Source: Candidatus Pelagibacterales bacterium (GTDB taxonomy: Bacteria > Pseudomonadota > Alphaproteobacteria > TMED109). From it: a stretch of 25,058 nucleotides of DNA. Where the stretch lies: NCBI GenBank assembly GCA_002684605.1, contig NYVM01000013.1, forward strand, positions 1 to 25,058, read 5' to 3'. The notes beneath the pieces were generated by a model. That model was not told where the DNA came from and ran no database searches. It worked only from the letters and a program-made list of their open reading frames with translations. A program made the position numbers and the translations under genes. Positions 8,924 to 17,647 of this stretch are shown here, one piece after another (position 1 is the first letter of the stretch; each line of letters begins with the position of its first letter).

Positions 8924-9891
8924 TTAATAGTTTCCTTAATTCCTAATTCAAAATTAAATAAAGGATTATATCCTAATTTGCTTTTCGCCTTTTCAATAGA
9001 CGCTAAAGAATGTGGAATATCTCCTTTTCTAAATGGACCATTAAAAACTTTAATTTTAGAAATGTTTTCATCGTGTTTGCTTAAATATTTTTTAAGTATA
9101 ATCACTAGTTTAGAAAGACTTGTTCTCTCTCCAACAGCTGTATTATAAACGTTATTAAGCGCAGATTTATTTGTAGTTGTTATTGCTAATAAATTCATTA
9201 AAATAACATTATCGATATATGTGAAATCTCTTGAAAATGATCCGTCTCCGTTAATAATTGGAGATTTATGATTTTTTAGAAGATTTATAAATTTAGGTAT
9301 GACTGCAGCATAAGCTCCATTAGGGTCTTGTCTTCTACCAAAAACATTAAAATATCTTAAACCAATATAATCTAGATCATAAGTAGTCTTAAATATATCA
9401 GCATATAGCTCATTTACATATTTTGTAATTGCGTAGGGAGACAAAGGTTTTCCAATATGGCTTTCAACTTTCGGCAATTCTTCAGAGTCTCCATAAGTTG
9501 AACTACTAGCAGCATAAATAAATCTCTTTATTTGATTGTCTTTACTTGCTACAAGCATGTTTAAAAATCCATTAATATTAACTTCATTAGTTAAAATAGG
9601 ATCATTTATAGATCGTGGAACTGATCCTAATGCTGCCTGGTGTAATACATAATCTACATTTTGACAAGCATACTGACAAACTTCAATATTTCTAATGTCA
9701 CCCTCAATAAATTTAAAATTATTATGATTTAAAAATGAAGATATATTTTCTTTGTGTCCAGTAGAAAAATTATCTAAACATCTAACTTTAACCCCAATTT
9801 CTAATAATTTTTCACATAAATTTGAACCAATAAAACCAGCGCCTCCTGTAACTAAAATTATTTTATTTTTTAAATTATTAAAATTATTCAT
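8908..9891 (-). CDS. tviC: UDP-N-acetylhexosamine C4-epimerase (WbpP/TviC family)
   Basis: 327 residues form an extended SDR: VTGGAGFIGSN (NAD binding), AASSSTYGD and Y153-A-I-T-K157 (catalytic Tyr/Lys). The block LHQAALGSVPRS and the block GLRYFNVFGRRQDPNGAYAA are diagnostic for the WbpP/TviC/WbgU group, which interconverts UDP-GlcNAc/UDP-GalNAc and the corresponding uronates. In Salmonella Vi antigen and Pseudomonas O6, TviB/WbpO and TviC/WbpP together make UDP-GalNAcA, and here the two genes are adjacent with a 3-base gap. The sequence is full length with no missing landmark. The exact uronic acid configuration is inferred by family. Confidence 0.92.
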   Translation of the reverse strand: MNNFNNLKNKIILVTGGAGFIGSNLCEKLLEIGVKVRCLDNFSTGHKENISSFLNHNNFKFIEGDIRNIEVCQYACQNVDYVLHQAALGSVPRSINDPILTNEVNINGFLNMLVASKDNQIKRFIYAASSSTYGDSEELPKVESHIGKPLSPYAITKYVNELYADIFKTTYDLDYIGLRYFNVFGRRQDPNGAYAAVIPKFINLLKNHKSPIINGDGSFSRDFTYIDNVILMNLLAITTTNKSALNNVYNTAVGERTSLSKLVIILKKYLSKHDENISKIKVFNGPFRKGDIPHSLASIEKAKSKLGYNPLFNFELGIKETIKWYLE

Positions 9892-9894
9892 TTA

Positions 9895-11166
9895 TTATAA
9901 TTTTTTATCAGATCTGTCTCCTAAAAGGCCTTTGACGTCATAAACTACAGAATTTTTCTTTTTTAATTTATCTAAATCTAAATGTAAGTATTCCTTATGT
10001 GAAACAGTTAAAACGATGGCATCAAATTGGGAATCTGGACATTGATTTGAACATTTGATTTTATACTCTTTAAATAATTTTTTAATGTCAACCCATGGAT
10101 CATAAATTATGGGGTTTAATCCATAATCTTTAAATTCATTGATAACATCGATAACCCTTGTATTTCTGAAGTCTGGACAATTTTCTTTAAATGTTACACC
10201 CAAGATCAAGACATCAGAATCTTTGACGTTTATATTTTTATTAATCATTAATTTCACCGTCTGATTAGCTACATATTTACCCATAGAGTCGTTCAATCTT
10301 CTTCCAGCTAAAATTATTTCAGGATTATATCCGTTTTTGATTGCAATTGAAGATAAATAGTAAGGATCTACACCAATACAATGTCCACCAACTAAACCCG
10401 GTTTGAATTTTAGAAAATTCCATTTAGTTTCTGCTGCTTTCAAAACTTCCTGTGTATCAATTTTTAATAGATTAAAAATTTTGGCTAATTCGTTAATAAA
10501 AGCAATATTTATATCCCTTTGAGAATTTTCAATAACTTTAGCTGCCTCAGCTACTTTTATTGAGGGAGCTAAATAAGTTCCAGCATCAATGATGGAATCA
10601 TATAACCTGTCAATTTTAATTGAACTCTCATGATTGGAGCCGGAGGTGATTTTTAAAATCTTAGTTAATGTCTTATTTTTATCACCAGGGTTTATTCTTT
10701 CAGGTGAATAACCAACAAAAAAATCACTATTTAATTTTAAGCCACTCTTCTGTTCTAAGATTGGAACACAGTAATCTTCTGTTGCGCCTGGATATACTGT
10801 TGATTCGTATACTACATAATCTCCTTTTTTAATTACAGTTGCAATCAAGTTTGTTGCTTTTAATAAAGGATTTAAATCCGGCTGATTCATATTATCAACT
10901 GGTGTTGGAACAGTAATTATATAACAATTAGAATCTTTAATAGAATTAATATCCGAAGAACAAAACAAACCTATATTATTAGGATTTTTGTCTAAAACTT
11001 CTTTTAATTTTGTTTCTTCGATTTCTAAAGTTTTATCAATGCCTTTATTAATTTCCTTGACTCTTTCAAAATCAATATCATAACCAATAACTGAATATTT
11101 TTTTCCAAACTCGACGGCTAATGGTAATCCAACATAACCAAGGCCGACAATTGTTATTTTTTTCAT
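9895..11166 (-). CDS. tviB: UDP-N-acetylhexosamine C6-dehydrogenase (TviB/WbpO family)
   Basis: The 423-residue enzyme is intact. It starts [18 protein letters not shown] (NAD fold), has [11 protein letters not shown], and carries the catalytic cysteine C263 in [16 protein letters not shown], followed by the C-terminal domain with [13 protein letters not shown]. This wording is typical of the TviB/WbpO group that oxidises UDP-GlcNAc or UDP-GalNAc at C6 to the uronate using two NAD+. Paired with the epimerase encoded 3 bases downstream, the product should be UDP-GalNAcA, giving the polysaccharide a carboxylate. That carboxylate is a likely target for the ATP-grasp gene three positions on. It follows the polymerase gene by 9 bases. 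Confidence 0.93.
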   Translation of the reverse strand: MKKITIVGLGYVGLPLAVEFGKKYSVIGYDIDFERVKEINKGIDKTLEIEETKLKEVLDKNPNNIGLFCSSDINSIKDSNCYIITVPTPVDNMNQPDLNPLLKATNLIATVIKKGDYVVYESTVYPGATEDYCVPILEQKSGLKLNSDFFVGYSPERINPGDKNKTLTKILKITSGSNHESSIKIDRLYDSIIDAGTYLAPSIKVAEAAKVIENSQRDINIAFINELAKIFNLLKIDTQEVLKAAETKWNFLKFKPGLVGGHCIGVDPYYLSSIAIKNGYNPEIILAGRRLNDSMGKYVANQTVKLMINKNINVKDSDVLILGVTFKENCPDFRNTRVIDVINEFKDYGLNPIIYDPWVDIKKLFKEYKIKCSNQCPDSQFDAIVLTVSHKEYLHLDLDKLKKKNSVVYDVKGLLGDRSDKKL

Positions 11167-11175
11167 ATTAATATA

Positions 11176-12216
11176 TTAAAAAGGGGTTGGTATAGTTGCA
11201 TTATGAATAAAGATGAGAGGTAATAGACTCAAATTAATAAAAACAAATCTAATAAATTTTTTTTGTTTAAATATTGCCTCAAAGTATAGTCCAACTAACA
11301 AATATACAAAACTAAAAATAAGAAACGCTACTCTTTGGGAAACACCTGAACTGAAACCTATGATAGAACTAAAGTAAATAATACACATAAATAATACTAT
11401 CCAGGTAAAATATATTTTTCTTATACTGCTAAAATATATTTCTGTTAGCCAAATGAAAAAAAATATAAATAATAATGAACAAATATACATTAATGTAATA
11501 TTAGCACCCTCCTTTGTAGATGTAAAATCTCTTACTAAAATTTCATTTGTACTTTCAGCTATAGTGGTATTCACAAAAACTATAGTTATTAAAGTTAATA
11601 ATGATAGTAGTTTTGAAAATTTATTTTTATTTGCAAGGAGAAAAATTGGTAAAAAGAAAATTGAAGAATTATGTATAAAAAAAGAAATTATAAAATATAA
11701 TAAACCATTTCTTTTAAAATTGTTTATATATAAACCGTACGCAAAAATAGCTAATGCTGTAGAAAATAATTGACGATATGTATTATGAAACCCTAAAACA
11801 ATAGGAAAAAAAAGTAAAACAGAAAAATATATGTAATACATACTTACATTGCTAACTTTTGGGAATAAGCCTTTTCTTAAATATGAGATTCCCCTGTAAA
11901 GAAATATATAAAATACACAATCAAGTATTATGAAGACAATAACAGGATCACTTGTGATTTTATATAAAATTTGTACAGTATAAATAAAAATAAATTCACG
12001 ATAAAAAAACATTGGAATATCCTCCATCTGCATTACACGAGAATATTGAAGAAAATCAGACTCTACAGTAAGATCATATCCAGTTCTAACATAGAAACTC
12101 AAAAACATTGAGATTAAAAACCATAAAACAAAAAATCTTTCTTTTTTTAGCTTGTAATTTGTTAAGCTGAAAAATACAGCAAAAAAATATATCAGTAAAT
12201 AAATAAAAAATTCCAT
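11176..12216 (-). CDS. EpsG/Wzy-type O-antigen polymerase
   Basis: 346 residues, almost entirely hydrophobic, with roughly ten predicted membrane segments beginning at residue 4. The central NTYRQLFSTALAIFAYGLY and FIHNSSIFFLPIF segments match the EpsG-family pattern (conserved RQ at the start of a helix, then a His-Ser before the next). EpsG/Wzy proteins join undecaprenyl-linked repeat units at the periplasmic side. It is the only polymerase candidate in the window. Sequence conservation in this class is low, so the assignment rests on topology, the RQ/H motif and context. It sits between a GT2 gene (5-base gap) and tviB (9-base gap). Confidence 0.75.
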   Translation of the reverse strand: MEFFIYLLIYFFAVFFSLTNYKLKKERFFVLWFLISMFLSFYVRTGYDLTVESDFLQYSRVMQMEDIPMFFYREFIFIYTVQILYKITSDPVIVFIILDCVFYIFLYRGISYLRKGLFPKVSNVSMYYIYFSVLLFFPIVLGFHNTYRQLFSTALAIFAYGLYINNFKRNGLLYFIISFFIHNSSIFFLPIFLLANKNKFSKLLSLLTLITIVFVNTTIAESTNEILVRDFTSTKEGANITLMYICSLLFIFFFIWLTEIYFSSIRKIYFTWIVLFMCIIYFSSIIGFSSGVSQRVAFLIFSFVYLLVGLYFEAIFKQKKFIRFVFINLSLLPLIFIHNATIPTPF

Positions 12217-12221
12217 CGAAT

Positions 12222-13100
12222 TTAATTAATCAAGTATTTAATTTTAAAAATTAATTGAAGTATTATTTTGGATAAGTAAAATTTATTTTCCCGTTTAATA
12301 TTTTTCAATACTATTAACTTTAAACTATTATTTTCAGGTTTGTTTTTTCTTAAAATTTGTTTTAAACAAGTTGAAAACCAAATTAACTGAATAAACAAAT
12401 TGGTTCTTAAATTCAAACAATATTTCTTAACAACATAAGTTTCAGAAATAGTGATATTTAAAGAATTTTTTGATAAACCTTTAGGATTAAAGTAGTAAAT
12501 ATATAAAGGCAAATCAATATTGATTACATCAATTTTATGGTCCATTATTCTTAACCACAAATCCCAATCCTCTGAAGATCTTAAATTTTCATCATAACCC
12601 CCAAGTTTTAATAAAGTTTTTTTTGAAATCATGATACCAGAACCAGTAATTACATTTCTAAAAATTAGTAAATGAGATTTAGAATATCTTTTTTTTATTG
12701 TAGTGTTATAATTTTTAAAATTATCCCAACGACTGTTTAAATTAACCTTGTCAACGGAGCACGAAACAGCTAAATTTTCTGTGTAAACAGATAATTGTAA
12801 TTCAATTTTTTGAGGATGAATTTCATCATCTGCATCTAAAAAAGTTATAATATCAGATTCAGAATTTCTTATACCAACATTTCTAGTTTTTGCTAAACCA
12901 TAATTTTTTTCATTTTTTATGTATTTAACTTTTGGGTGATTTTTTAAAACTGATTCAATTTTTTCTGTTTCAGGTGAAAAATCATTAACTACTATTATTT
13001 CATTTAACTTTCTAGTTTGTGCATAAATTGACTTTAAAGCTCTTTCTAAAGTTGAAGAATCATTGTAACAGGGTATAATAACACACACTGAATTTTTCAT
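12222..13100 (-). CDS. Glycosyltransferase family 2
   Basis: 292 residues with the GT-A fold of family 2: VIIPCYNDSSTLERALKS at the start, IIVVNDFSPE, the DxD-type FLDADDEIHPQKIE metal/donor motif near residue 92, and SSEDWDLWLRI (the ED of the catalytic base region) near 180. The C-terminus is basic and moderately hydrophobic without clear transmembrane helices, consistent with peripheral attachment to the inner membrane. It should add a sugar to the lipid-linked repeat unit. It begins 2 bases after the deacetylase gene ends. The donor is not predictable. Confidence 0.9.
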   Translation of the reverse strand: MKNSVCVIIPCYNDSSTLERALKSIYAQTRKLNEIIVVNDFSPETEKIESVLKNHPKVKYIKNEKNYGLAKTRNVGIRNSESDIITFLDADDEIHPQKIELQLSVYTENLAVSCSVDKVNLNSRWDNFKNYNTTIKKRYSKSHLLIFRNVITGSGIMISKKTLLKLGGYDENLRSSEDWDLWLRIMDHKIDVINIDLPLYIYYFNPKGLSKNSLNITISETYVVKKYCLNLRTNLFIQLIWFSTCLKQILRKNKPENNSLKLIVLKNIKRENKFYLSKIILQLIFKIKYLIN

Positions 13101-13102
13101 AC

Positions 13103-13858
13103 TTATTTTTGTGGATTTGGGTATCTATATTTAAACCAATCCCAATCTCCTTCAATCTTTTGTTTTAAAATCTTAATATTATCTCCACTATGTATAAAAC
13201 TTCTGTTTAATAATAAGTTATTACTAATAGAATTATTAATATCAAAACGACTGCTAAAACCATATTTATAACCTACTTTTTTAGCACTGGTCGCAACAAA
13301 TAAATTCACATCTCCGTAAGGATATGAAATTGTATCAACTTTTTTATTGATTACATCTTCAATGTATTTCCTACTATAATCCAACTCATGTATAAGTTCT
13401 TTTGATTTACATTTTGTTAAATGACAGTGCGATTTTCCGTGGGATCCTATTGTTACACCTTTCATCAAAGAAAGTTCAAGCAAATCTTTTTTGTTCATAC
13501 AATTATTATTTTTATTATCTATAAAATCTGTACTAACAAACACAGTAAAGGGAATTTTATTTTCAATCAAAATTGGAGCAGCAAAAGTCAAATTATCTAA
13601 ATAACCGTCATCAAAAGTAATTGATATTTCTAGATCTGAATAATTCGAATCAAACAATTCAGATGATACTATTTTATAATTCTTTAAAAATTCAATATGT
13701 TCAATAAAAGTTTCTTTACTTAATGAATTCAATCCACTATAATCTCCTATAACTTCAGATCCTATCGAATGATAAATTATAGATCTATGACCTAATTTTG
13801 GACTTTGTCTAAACATTGAAAAAAATAATGAGATTGATTCTCTGATTTTAGATTTCAT
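13103..13858 (-). CDS. Polysaccharide deacetylase family protein (NodB domain)
   Basis: 251 residues. The NodB landmarks are present: SITFDDGYLDN with D83 (base) and D84 (metal), IPFTVFVS, the metal-binding GSHGKSH (H140 and H144), and ISYPYGD. This is a zinc-dependent carbohydrate esterase family 4 domain that removes N-acetyl or O-acetyl groups. No signal peptide is evident, so it may act on cytoplasmic, lipid-linked or nucleotide-linked HexNAc. It lies between a FemAB-like gene (4-base gap) and a GT2 gene (2-base gap). An N-deacetylated amine would be a natural acceptor for the FemAB-like enzyme, but that link is inferred. Confidence 0.88.
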   Translation of the reverse strand: MKSKIRESISLFFSMFRQSPKLGHRSIIYHSIGSEVIGDYSGLNSLSKETFIEHIEFLKNYKIVSSELFDSNYSDLEISITFDDGYLDNLTFAAPILIENKIPFTVFVSTDFIDNKNNNCMNKKDLLELSLMKGVTIGSHGKSHCHLTKCKSKELIHELDYSRKYIEDVINKKVDTISYPYGDVNLFVATSAKKVGYKYGFSSRFDINNSISNNLLLNRSFIHSGDNIKILKQKIEGDWDWFKYRYPNPQK

Positions 13859-13862
13859 AGAA

Positions 13863-14843
13863 TTATTTAAATTTTAAAATTAAATTAAAAAGATATTTCA
13901 AAATGTAGTGACTTGAAAAATCCCATTCACCAATAAATCTTACCAACTCAGATCCAGAACCCTTTTTAAAATTATATACCCCTTTATTATTTTCTGGGTC
14001 TACTCCACCCATGTCGTAAACTGAAATATTTTTTTCAGAACAACTTTTCATTAGTTCCCAAAAAACAGAATAAGACGAGTATAATTTACGTCCTTCAATT
14101 GAGGTTGCTGCAAAAATATCCCATCCTAAGTTTTTATAATATATAGATCCCCTAAATGAAATAAGTTTTCCTTCAAAATTATCACATCTAAACAATATAA
14201 TATTTTCTGAAAACTTTGAGATTATTAATCTAATTTGATCAATATCAATATTTGTTTTAATACCCTTATAATTATTTAATTCATTATAAAGTTCTTTTAA
14301 TTCTAATTTTTTAATATTTTCTACTAATTGTGGCTTTGAAGATTTTTTAAAAGACCTTTTCAAGTTGCGTTTCCAGTTTTTACTTGTTTTATTGACTCTT
14401 TTATCAATATTGATACTTGGATTATAACTGAGACTTAGTCCACTATTTAATTTAAATTTACTTTTTGACCAATTATTTAATTTAAGAACATTAATATCAT
14501 CTTCGGAATTTAATCTATAAAAATCTGATTTACAAAATATGTATTTTGAGTTATTATGGGTTTTTATAAAATTTATAAAATTACAGCCAAAATATTTTAA
14601 TGGACCAAGTGGTCCGCCAGGAATCCACACAAACAATAATCTTAGTGGAAGTTTTTTACAAAATATTTGTGCAGCACATACTATATCAAGATTGTCAAAA
14701 CCGACTATCCTTTGAACAATCATCTCTGAGTTATCCTTTACTTCACCCCAATTATACATCTGAGCATAAGAACTCATATTTAGATCATAAACTAATTTAT
14801 TCCAATTAGATTTAGTTCCTTTAAATTCTTTCCAAATGATCAT
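13863..14843 (-). CDS. FemAB/GNAT-like aminoacyl or acyl transferase
   Basis: 326 residues. The N-terminal part has IWIPGGPLGP-like wording (WIPGGPLGP), and the C-terminal part contains VYDMGGVDPENNKGVYNF followed by KKGSG and FIGEWDF, the signature of FemA/FemB/FemX and related lipid II:amino-acid transferases. A basic stretch (NWKRNLKRSFKKS) in the middle may replace the coiled-coil tRNA-binding arm of true FemABX, which is not obvious. Relatives in polysaccharide and exosortase loci are annotated as FemAB-related but are not biochemically defined. Likely role: adding an amino acid or acyl group to an amino-sugar. It is flanked by a DegT-like aminotransferase (5-base gap) and a NodB deacetylase (4-base gap). 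Confidence 0.75.
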   Translation of the reverse strand: MIIWKEFKGTKSNWNKLVYDLNMSSYAQMYNWGEVKDNSEMIVQRIVGFDNLDIVCAAQIFCKKLPLRLLFVWIPGGPLGPLKYFGCNFINFIKTHNNSKYIFCKSDFYRLNSEDDINVLKLNNWSKSKFKLNSGLSLSYNPSINIDKRVNKTSKNWKRNLKRSFKKSSKPQLVENIKKLELKELYNELNNYKGIKTNIDIDQIRLIISKFSENIILFRCDNFEGKLISFRGSIYYKNLGWDIFAATSIEGRKLYSSYSVFWELMKSCSEKNISVYDMGGVDPENNKGVYNFKKGSGSELVRFIGEWDFSSHYILKYLFNLILKFK

Positions 14844-14848
14844 ATATT

Positions 14849-15817
14849 TTAATAAGCAAAATTAATTAGGTATACTTTTGAATAAAATCTGTCATATTTT
14901 TTTTGATTACTTGGTAAGTTAGGCCAACTAATACAATTAAATCCTTTACTTTTTCTGGCTAGATTTTTTATTTTATTCGCAGTTTTTATGTCAGATATAA
15001 ATGGATATCCTTTCGGGCAAGTGTTCAATGGAATTTTATCAAATATTGGTCTAATATCATAATGTTTTAATTTTTTTTTGAAAAAATTAAATAAATATAC
15101 CCTTCTTTTAATTTCTTCCTTTTTATTAATCGATTTCAAATAATCAAAGGATTTTATTTTTGGAGTAGGGTTTTTTGGAATAAGAAACTCTTCATTTGGA
15201 TTACTTGGGGAAATAAAATTGCCATACAAGATTAGTTTAAAAAATCTGATAAAATTTTCACCATATGAAACAAAATTTATTTTTGTCAAGATTTGCAACT
15301 TAATTAAAAAGATTTTTATTTTAAATTTTAATCTAATGTTAGATTTAGAGAACGGAATTTGAATATTTTTATTATTTATGAATATTGAATTATTAATAGA
15401 TAACATACCTATTTCTGAAATACTAATTGTTTTCCTAAAACTGTAAATTCCAAAATCACCCCTCTCTCCTAATGGAATATTATTTTCATCTCTGCTTAAA
15501 TATCCATGAGCATTATCTTCAATTAAAATACATTTGTTTTTTTTACAGTAATCTTTAAAAATTTTTAAATTTTGAGGAAAACCAAAATAATTTACAGCAA
15601 TAACTGCTTTTATATTTTTGTTTCTGGGTAATAAAATCGGATTCAATTCTTTATTAACATCGTAAAAAACAGGAATAGCTCCTTTACTATATATTGGAGA
15701 CAATAAATCTCTACATATAAAAGAAGGAAGGAGAATTTTATCATCCTTTTTTAAATTTATGATATTAAATATTTCAAGCAGAGCAAATCTTGCAAAAGAA
15801 AAATATAGTTTTTTCAT
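14849..15817 (-). CDS. Divergent DegT/DnrJ/EryC1-type PLP protein
   Basis: 322 residues, shorter than the usual 360-390 of sugar aminotransferases. The fold is recognisable: ILLPSFICRDLLSPIY, AVIAVNYFGFPQ, LIEDNAHGYLS with PLP-contacting D101, and GDFGIYSFRKTISISEIGML with candidate Schiff-base lysine K129. The usual ...SF..K.i..GeGG stretch reads SFRKTISISEIGM, so the glycine-rich turn after the lysine is lost. A 60-residue basic/hydrophobic insertion-like segment (about 145-205) is unlike standard DegT enzymes. It may transaminate a ketosugar or have another role. It overlaps the upstream GT2 by 4 bases and precedes the FemAB-like gene. Confidence 0.75.
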   Translation of the reverse strand: MKKLYFSFARFALLEIFNIINLKKDDKILLPSFICRDLLSPIYSKGAIPVFYDVNKELNPILLPRNKNIKAVIAVNYFGFPQNLKIFKDYCKKNKCILIEDNAHGYLSRDENNIPLGERGDFGIYSFRKTISISEIGMLSINNSIFINNKNIQIPFSKSNIRLKFKIKIFLIKLQILTKINFVSYGENFIRFFKLILYGNFISPSNPNEEFLIPKNPTPKIKSFDYLKSINKKEEIKRRVYLFNFFKKKLKHYDIRPIFDKIPLNTCPKGYPFISDIKTANKIKNLARKSKGFNCISWPNLPSNQKKYDRFYSKVYLINFAY

Positions 15818-16716
15818 TTGATTTTGAAAAGAGACATTATTAAGGCTATATAAAATTTTAAGACAAAAGGATATCTTAAAATTGCCTTAAAAAGTAAAAT
15901 AGTTGCTTTTTTAAAACTTCCCGAAGATTGGAACCCTCTCGCACCAGAATAAATAATTATAGCTCTTCTTCTGATTGCTTTTATTTTTATTATAAAATTT
16001 TTAGGTTGATAACTTTCATATATTAACTCAAAAGCATTGCAAAGAGCATCTAAATTCTTATCGTTAGCTTTACTGTTATTATTACCATGAATTAAAAACT
16101 CACCAAGTACTTTTGGAATAAATTTGACTGGGATTTTTTCTTTAAGTAATTTTAGCCAAAGATGATAATCTTCAACAGTTATTAGACTGCTAGACTCGTT
16201 AAAATAATCTACTTTTTTTAAATACTTTTTATGTATAACTACTGCAGATGTAGAGATACAATTTCCTTCAAATAATAATTTATTAAAGGAAGTTTTACCA
16301 TTAAAACCATAATGAATTTTTCTTCTTTTTACCTCATTTTGATCAATTCTATAAGACCAAATTTCTGAGTGGCAAACAAAACCTTCAAAATCTAAAATAT
16401 AATTTACACAAACTTCAAGCTTTGAAGGATACCATAAATCATCAGAATCTAAAAAAGCTATTAATTCACCTTTTGATTTTTTTATACCTAGGTTTCTTGA
16501 TGCAGCTATTATTCCACAGTTATTAATAGTTAATATTTTAATTCTCTTATCATGAAAAGAATTTATAATTTGTATTGTATTATCGTTTGAATTATTATCA
16601 ACTATAACTAATTCCCAATTATCATAAGTTTGAGAAATTACGGATTTTATAGTTTTATATATAAACTTTCCACTATTATAAGAAGGCATCACCACAGAAA
16701 CTAATGGATTCATCAT
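15814..16716 (-). CDS. Glycosyltransferase family 2
   Basis: 300 residues. VSVVMPSYNSGKFIYKTIKS, LVIVDNNSNDNT, the FLDSDDLWYPSKLE donor/metal motif near residue 93 and VEDYHLWLKLL (catalytic ED) near 183 define a family 2 GT-A enzyme. The closest general group is the WcaA/WfgS-like O-antigen transferases. Two Met codons open the frame (MMNP); either could be the start. The C-terminus is basic with a short hydrophobic segment (FVLKFYIALIMSLF) that probably anchors it to the membrane. It follows the reductase gene by 6 bases and overlaps the DegT-like gene by 4. Donor and acceptor are unknown. Confidence 0.92.
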   Translation of the reverse strand: MMNPLVSVVMPSYNSGKFIYKTIKSVISQTYDNWELVIVDNNSNDNTIQIINSFHDKRIKILTINNCGIIAASRNLGIKKSKGELIAFLDSDDLWYPSKLEVCVNYILDFEGFVCHSEIWSYRIDQNEVKRRKIHYGFNGKTSFNKLLFEGNCISTSAVVIHKKYLKKVDYFNESSSLITVEDYHLWLKLLKEKIPVKFIPKVLGEFLIHGNNNSKANDKNLDALCNAFELIYESYQPKNFIIKIKAIRRRAIIIYSGARGFQSSGSFKKATILLFKAILRYPFVLKFYIALIMSLFKIK

Positions 16717-16722
16717 TTAAGT

Positions 16723-17637
16723 TTAGAAATTTTTTTTACAGAATTTTATTAAACTAACTATTTCATCTTCAATTTTGGATTGTAATACGAAACCCGTACT
16801 TTCTAATTTTCTAATGTTATAATTTAAAAAAGGTTTAGTTTTATTTTTAGAATTGGATATTATTTCGATTTTTTCACTAAAAACATTCTTAAACTGTTTC
16901 TGAACTAATTTTGAAAAATCTATTAATGTAAATGATGATCTTCCTCCAATATTAAAAACTGGATTTGATTCAACTTTATAATCCAAAAAATGTTTTGTTA
17001 CACGGCATACATCTGACAATGTTACAAAATCTCTTACCTGTAACGGATTAGATTTAATAAATATTTTTGATTTTAAAACTGCTGATTTACATATATCGTT
17101 GGCAAAAAGCATCCAACAATTGGAATTAATATCTGAGGGTGGACCAAAAGAGTTTGAAAGTCTAAGAATAATCCCTTGAAAATTATTTTTTTTATCAAAA
17201 TCTAAAATAAATTTTTCTGCAAGTAAATGAGTTTTTGCATATGGATGTTCATTATTAGTTTTTGTATTCTCATCAATAAGCCCACTCAGGCAAGAAGAAT
17301 ATACGTGAGCAGTTGAAAAATAAATTACTTTTTTAACCTTATTCAAAATAGCTGATTCAATTAAATTTTTTGTATTCAAAGTATTAACTTTATAGGCCTC
17401 ATCAGGGTTGTCTAAACATTCCTTAGCATTCATTGCCGCTAAATGAATTATTATGTCAATTTTTATACAAACATCATTTATAGATTTTTTTGAATTCCAA
17501 TCAATTTTTCTATAATTAAATTTTGTAGCATGATTTCTTGAAGCTATAATAATATTGTATTCTGAGTGTTCTGATAAATAATTAGCGATTCTTCCTCCTA
17601 AATATCCACTCCCGCCCGTTATTAAAACACTTGTCAT
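16723..17637 (-). CDS. NAD(P)-dependent epimerase/reductase (extended SDR) acting on the CDP-sugar
   Basis: The frame is open to an ATG at 17724, but the natural start is the ATG at 17637: it puts the Rossmann motif VLITGGSGYLGG at residue 4 and leaves a 10-base gap to the upstream gene instead of a 77-base overlap. The resulting 304 residues have IIIHLAAMN, YFSTAHVYSS and HPYAKTH. The catalytic Tyr is Y133, but the +4 position that is Lys in the YxxxK motif is His (H137). Placement directly after rfbF, rfbG and an RmlC-like cupin suggests it reduces or epimerises the 4-keto intermediate to the final CDP-deoxysugar. The sugar itself cannot be named from sequence. Confidence 0.82.
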   Translation of the reverse strand: MTSVLITGGSGYLGGRIANYLSEHSEYNIIIASRNHATKFNYRKIDWNSKKSINDVCIKIDIIIHLAAMNAKECLDNPDEAYKVNTLNTKNLIESAILNKVKKVIYFSTAHVYSSCLSGLIDENTKTNNEHPYAKTHLLAEKFILDFDKKNNFQGIILRLSNSFGPPSDINSNCWMLFANDICKSAVLKSKIFIKSNPLQVRDFVTLSDVCRVTKHFLDYKVESNPVFNIGGRSSFTLIDFSKLVQKQFKNVFSEKIEIISNSKNKTKPFLNYNIRKLESTGFVLQSKIEDEIVSLIKFCKKNF

Positions 17638-17647
17638 TAATAGTTTG

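Noticed and set aside
11453..11773. Plus-strand 106-codon open frame
   Set aside because: It lies wholly opposite the EpsG-like polymerase gene; the composition is what the reverse of membrane helices gives in AT-rich DNA.
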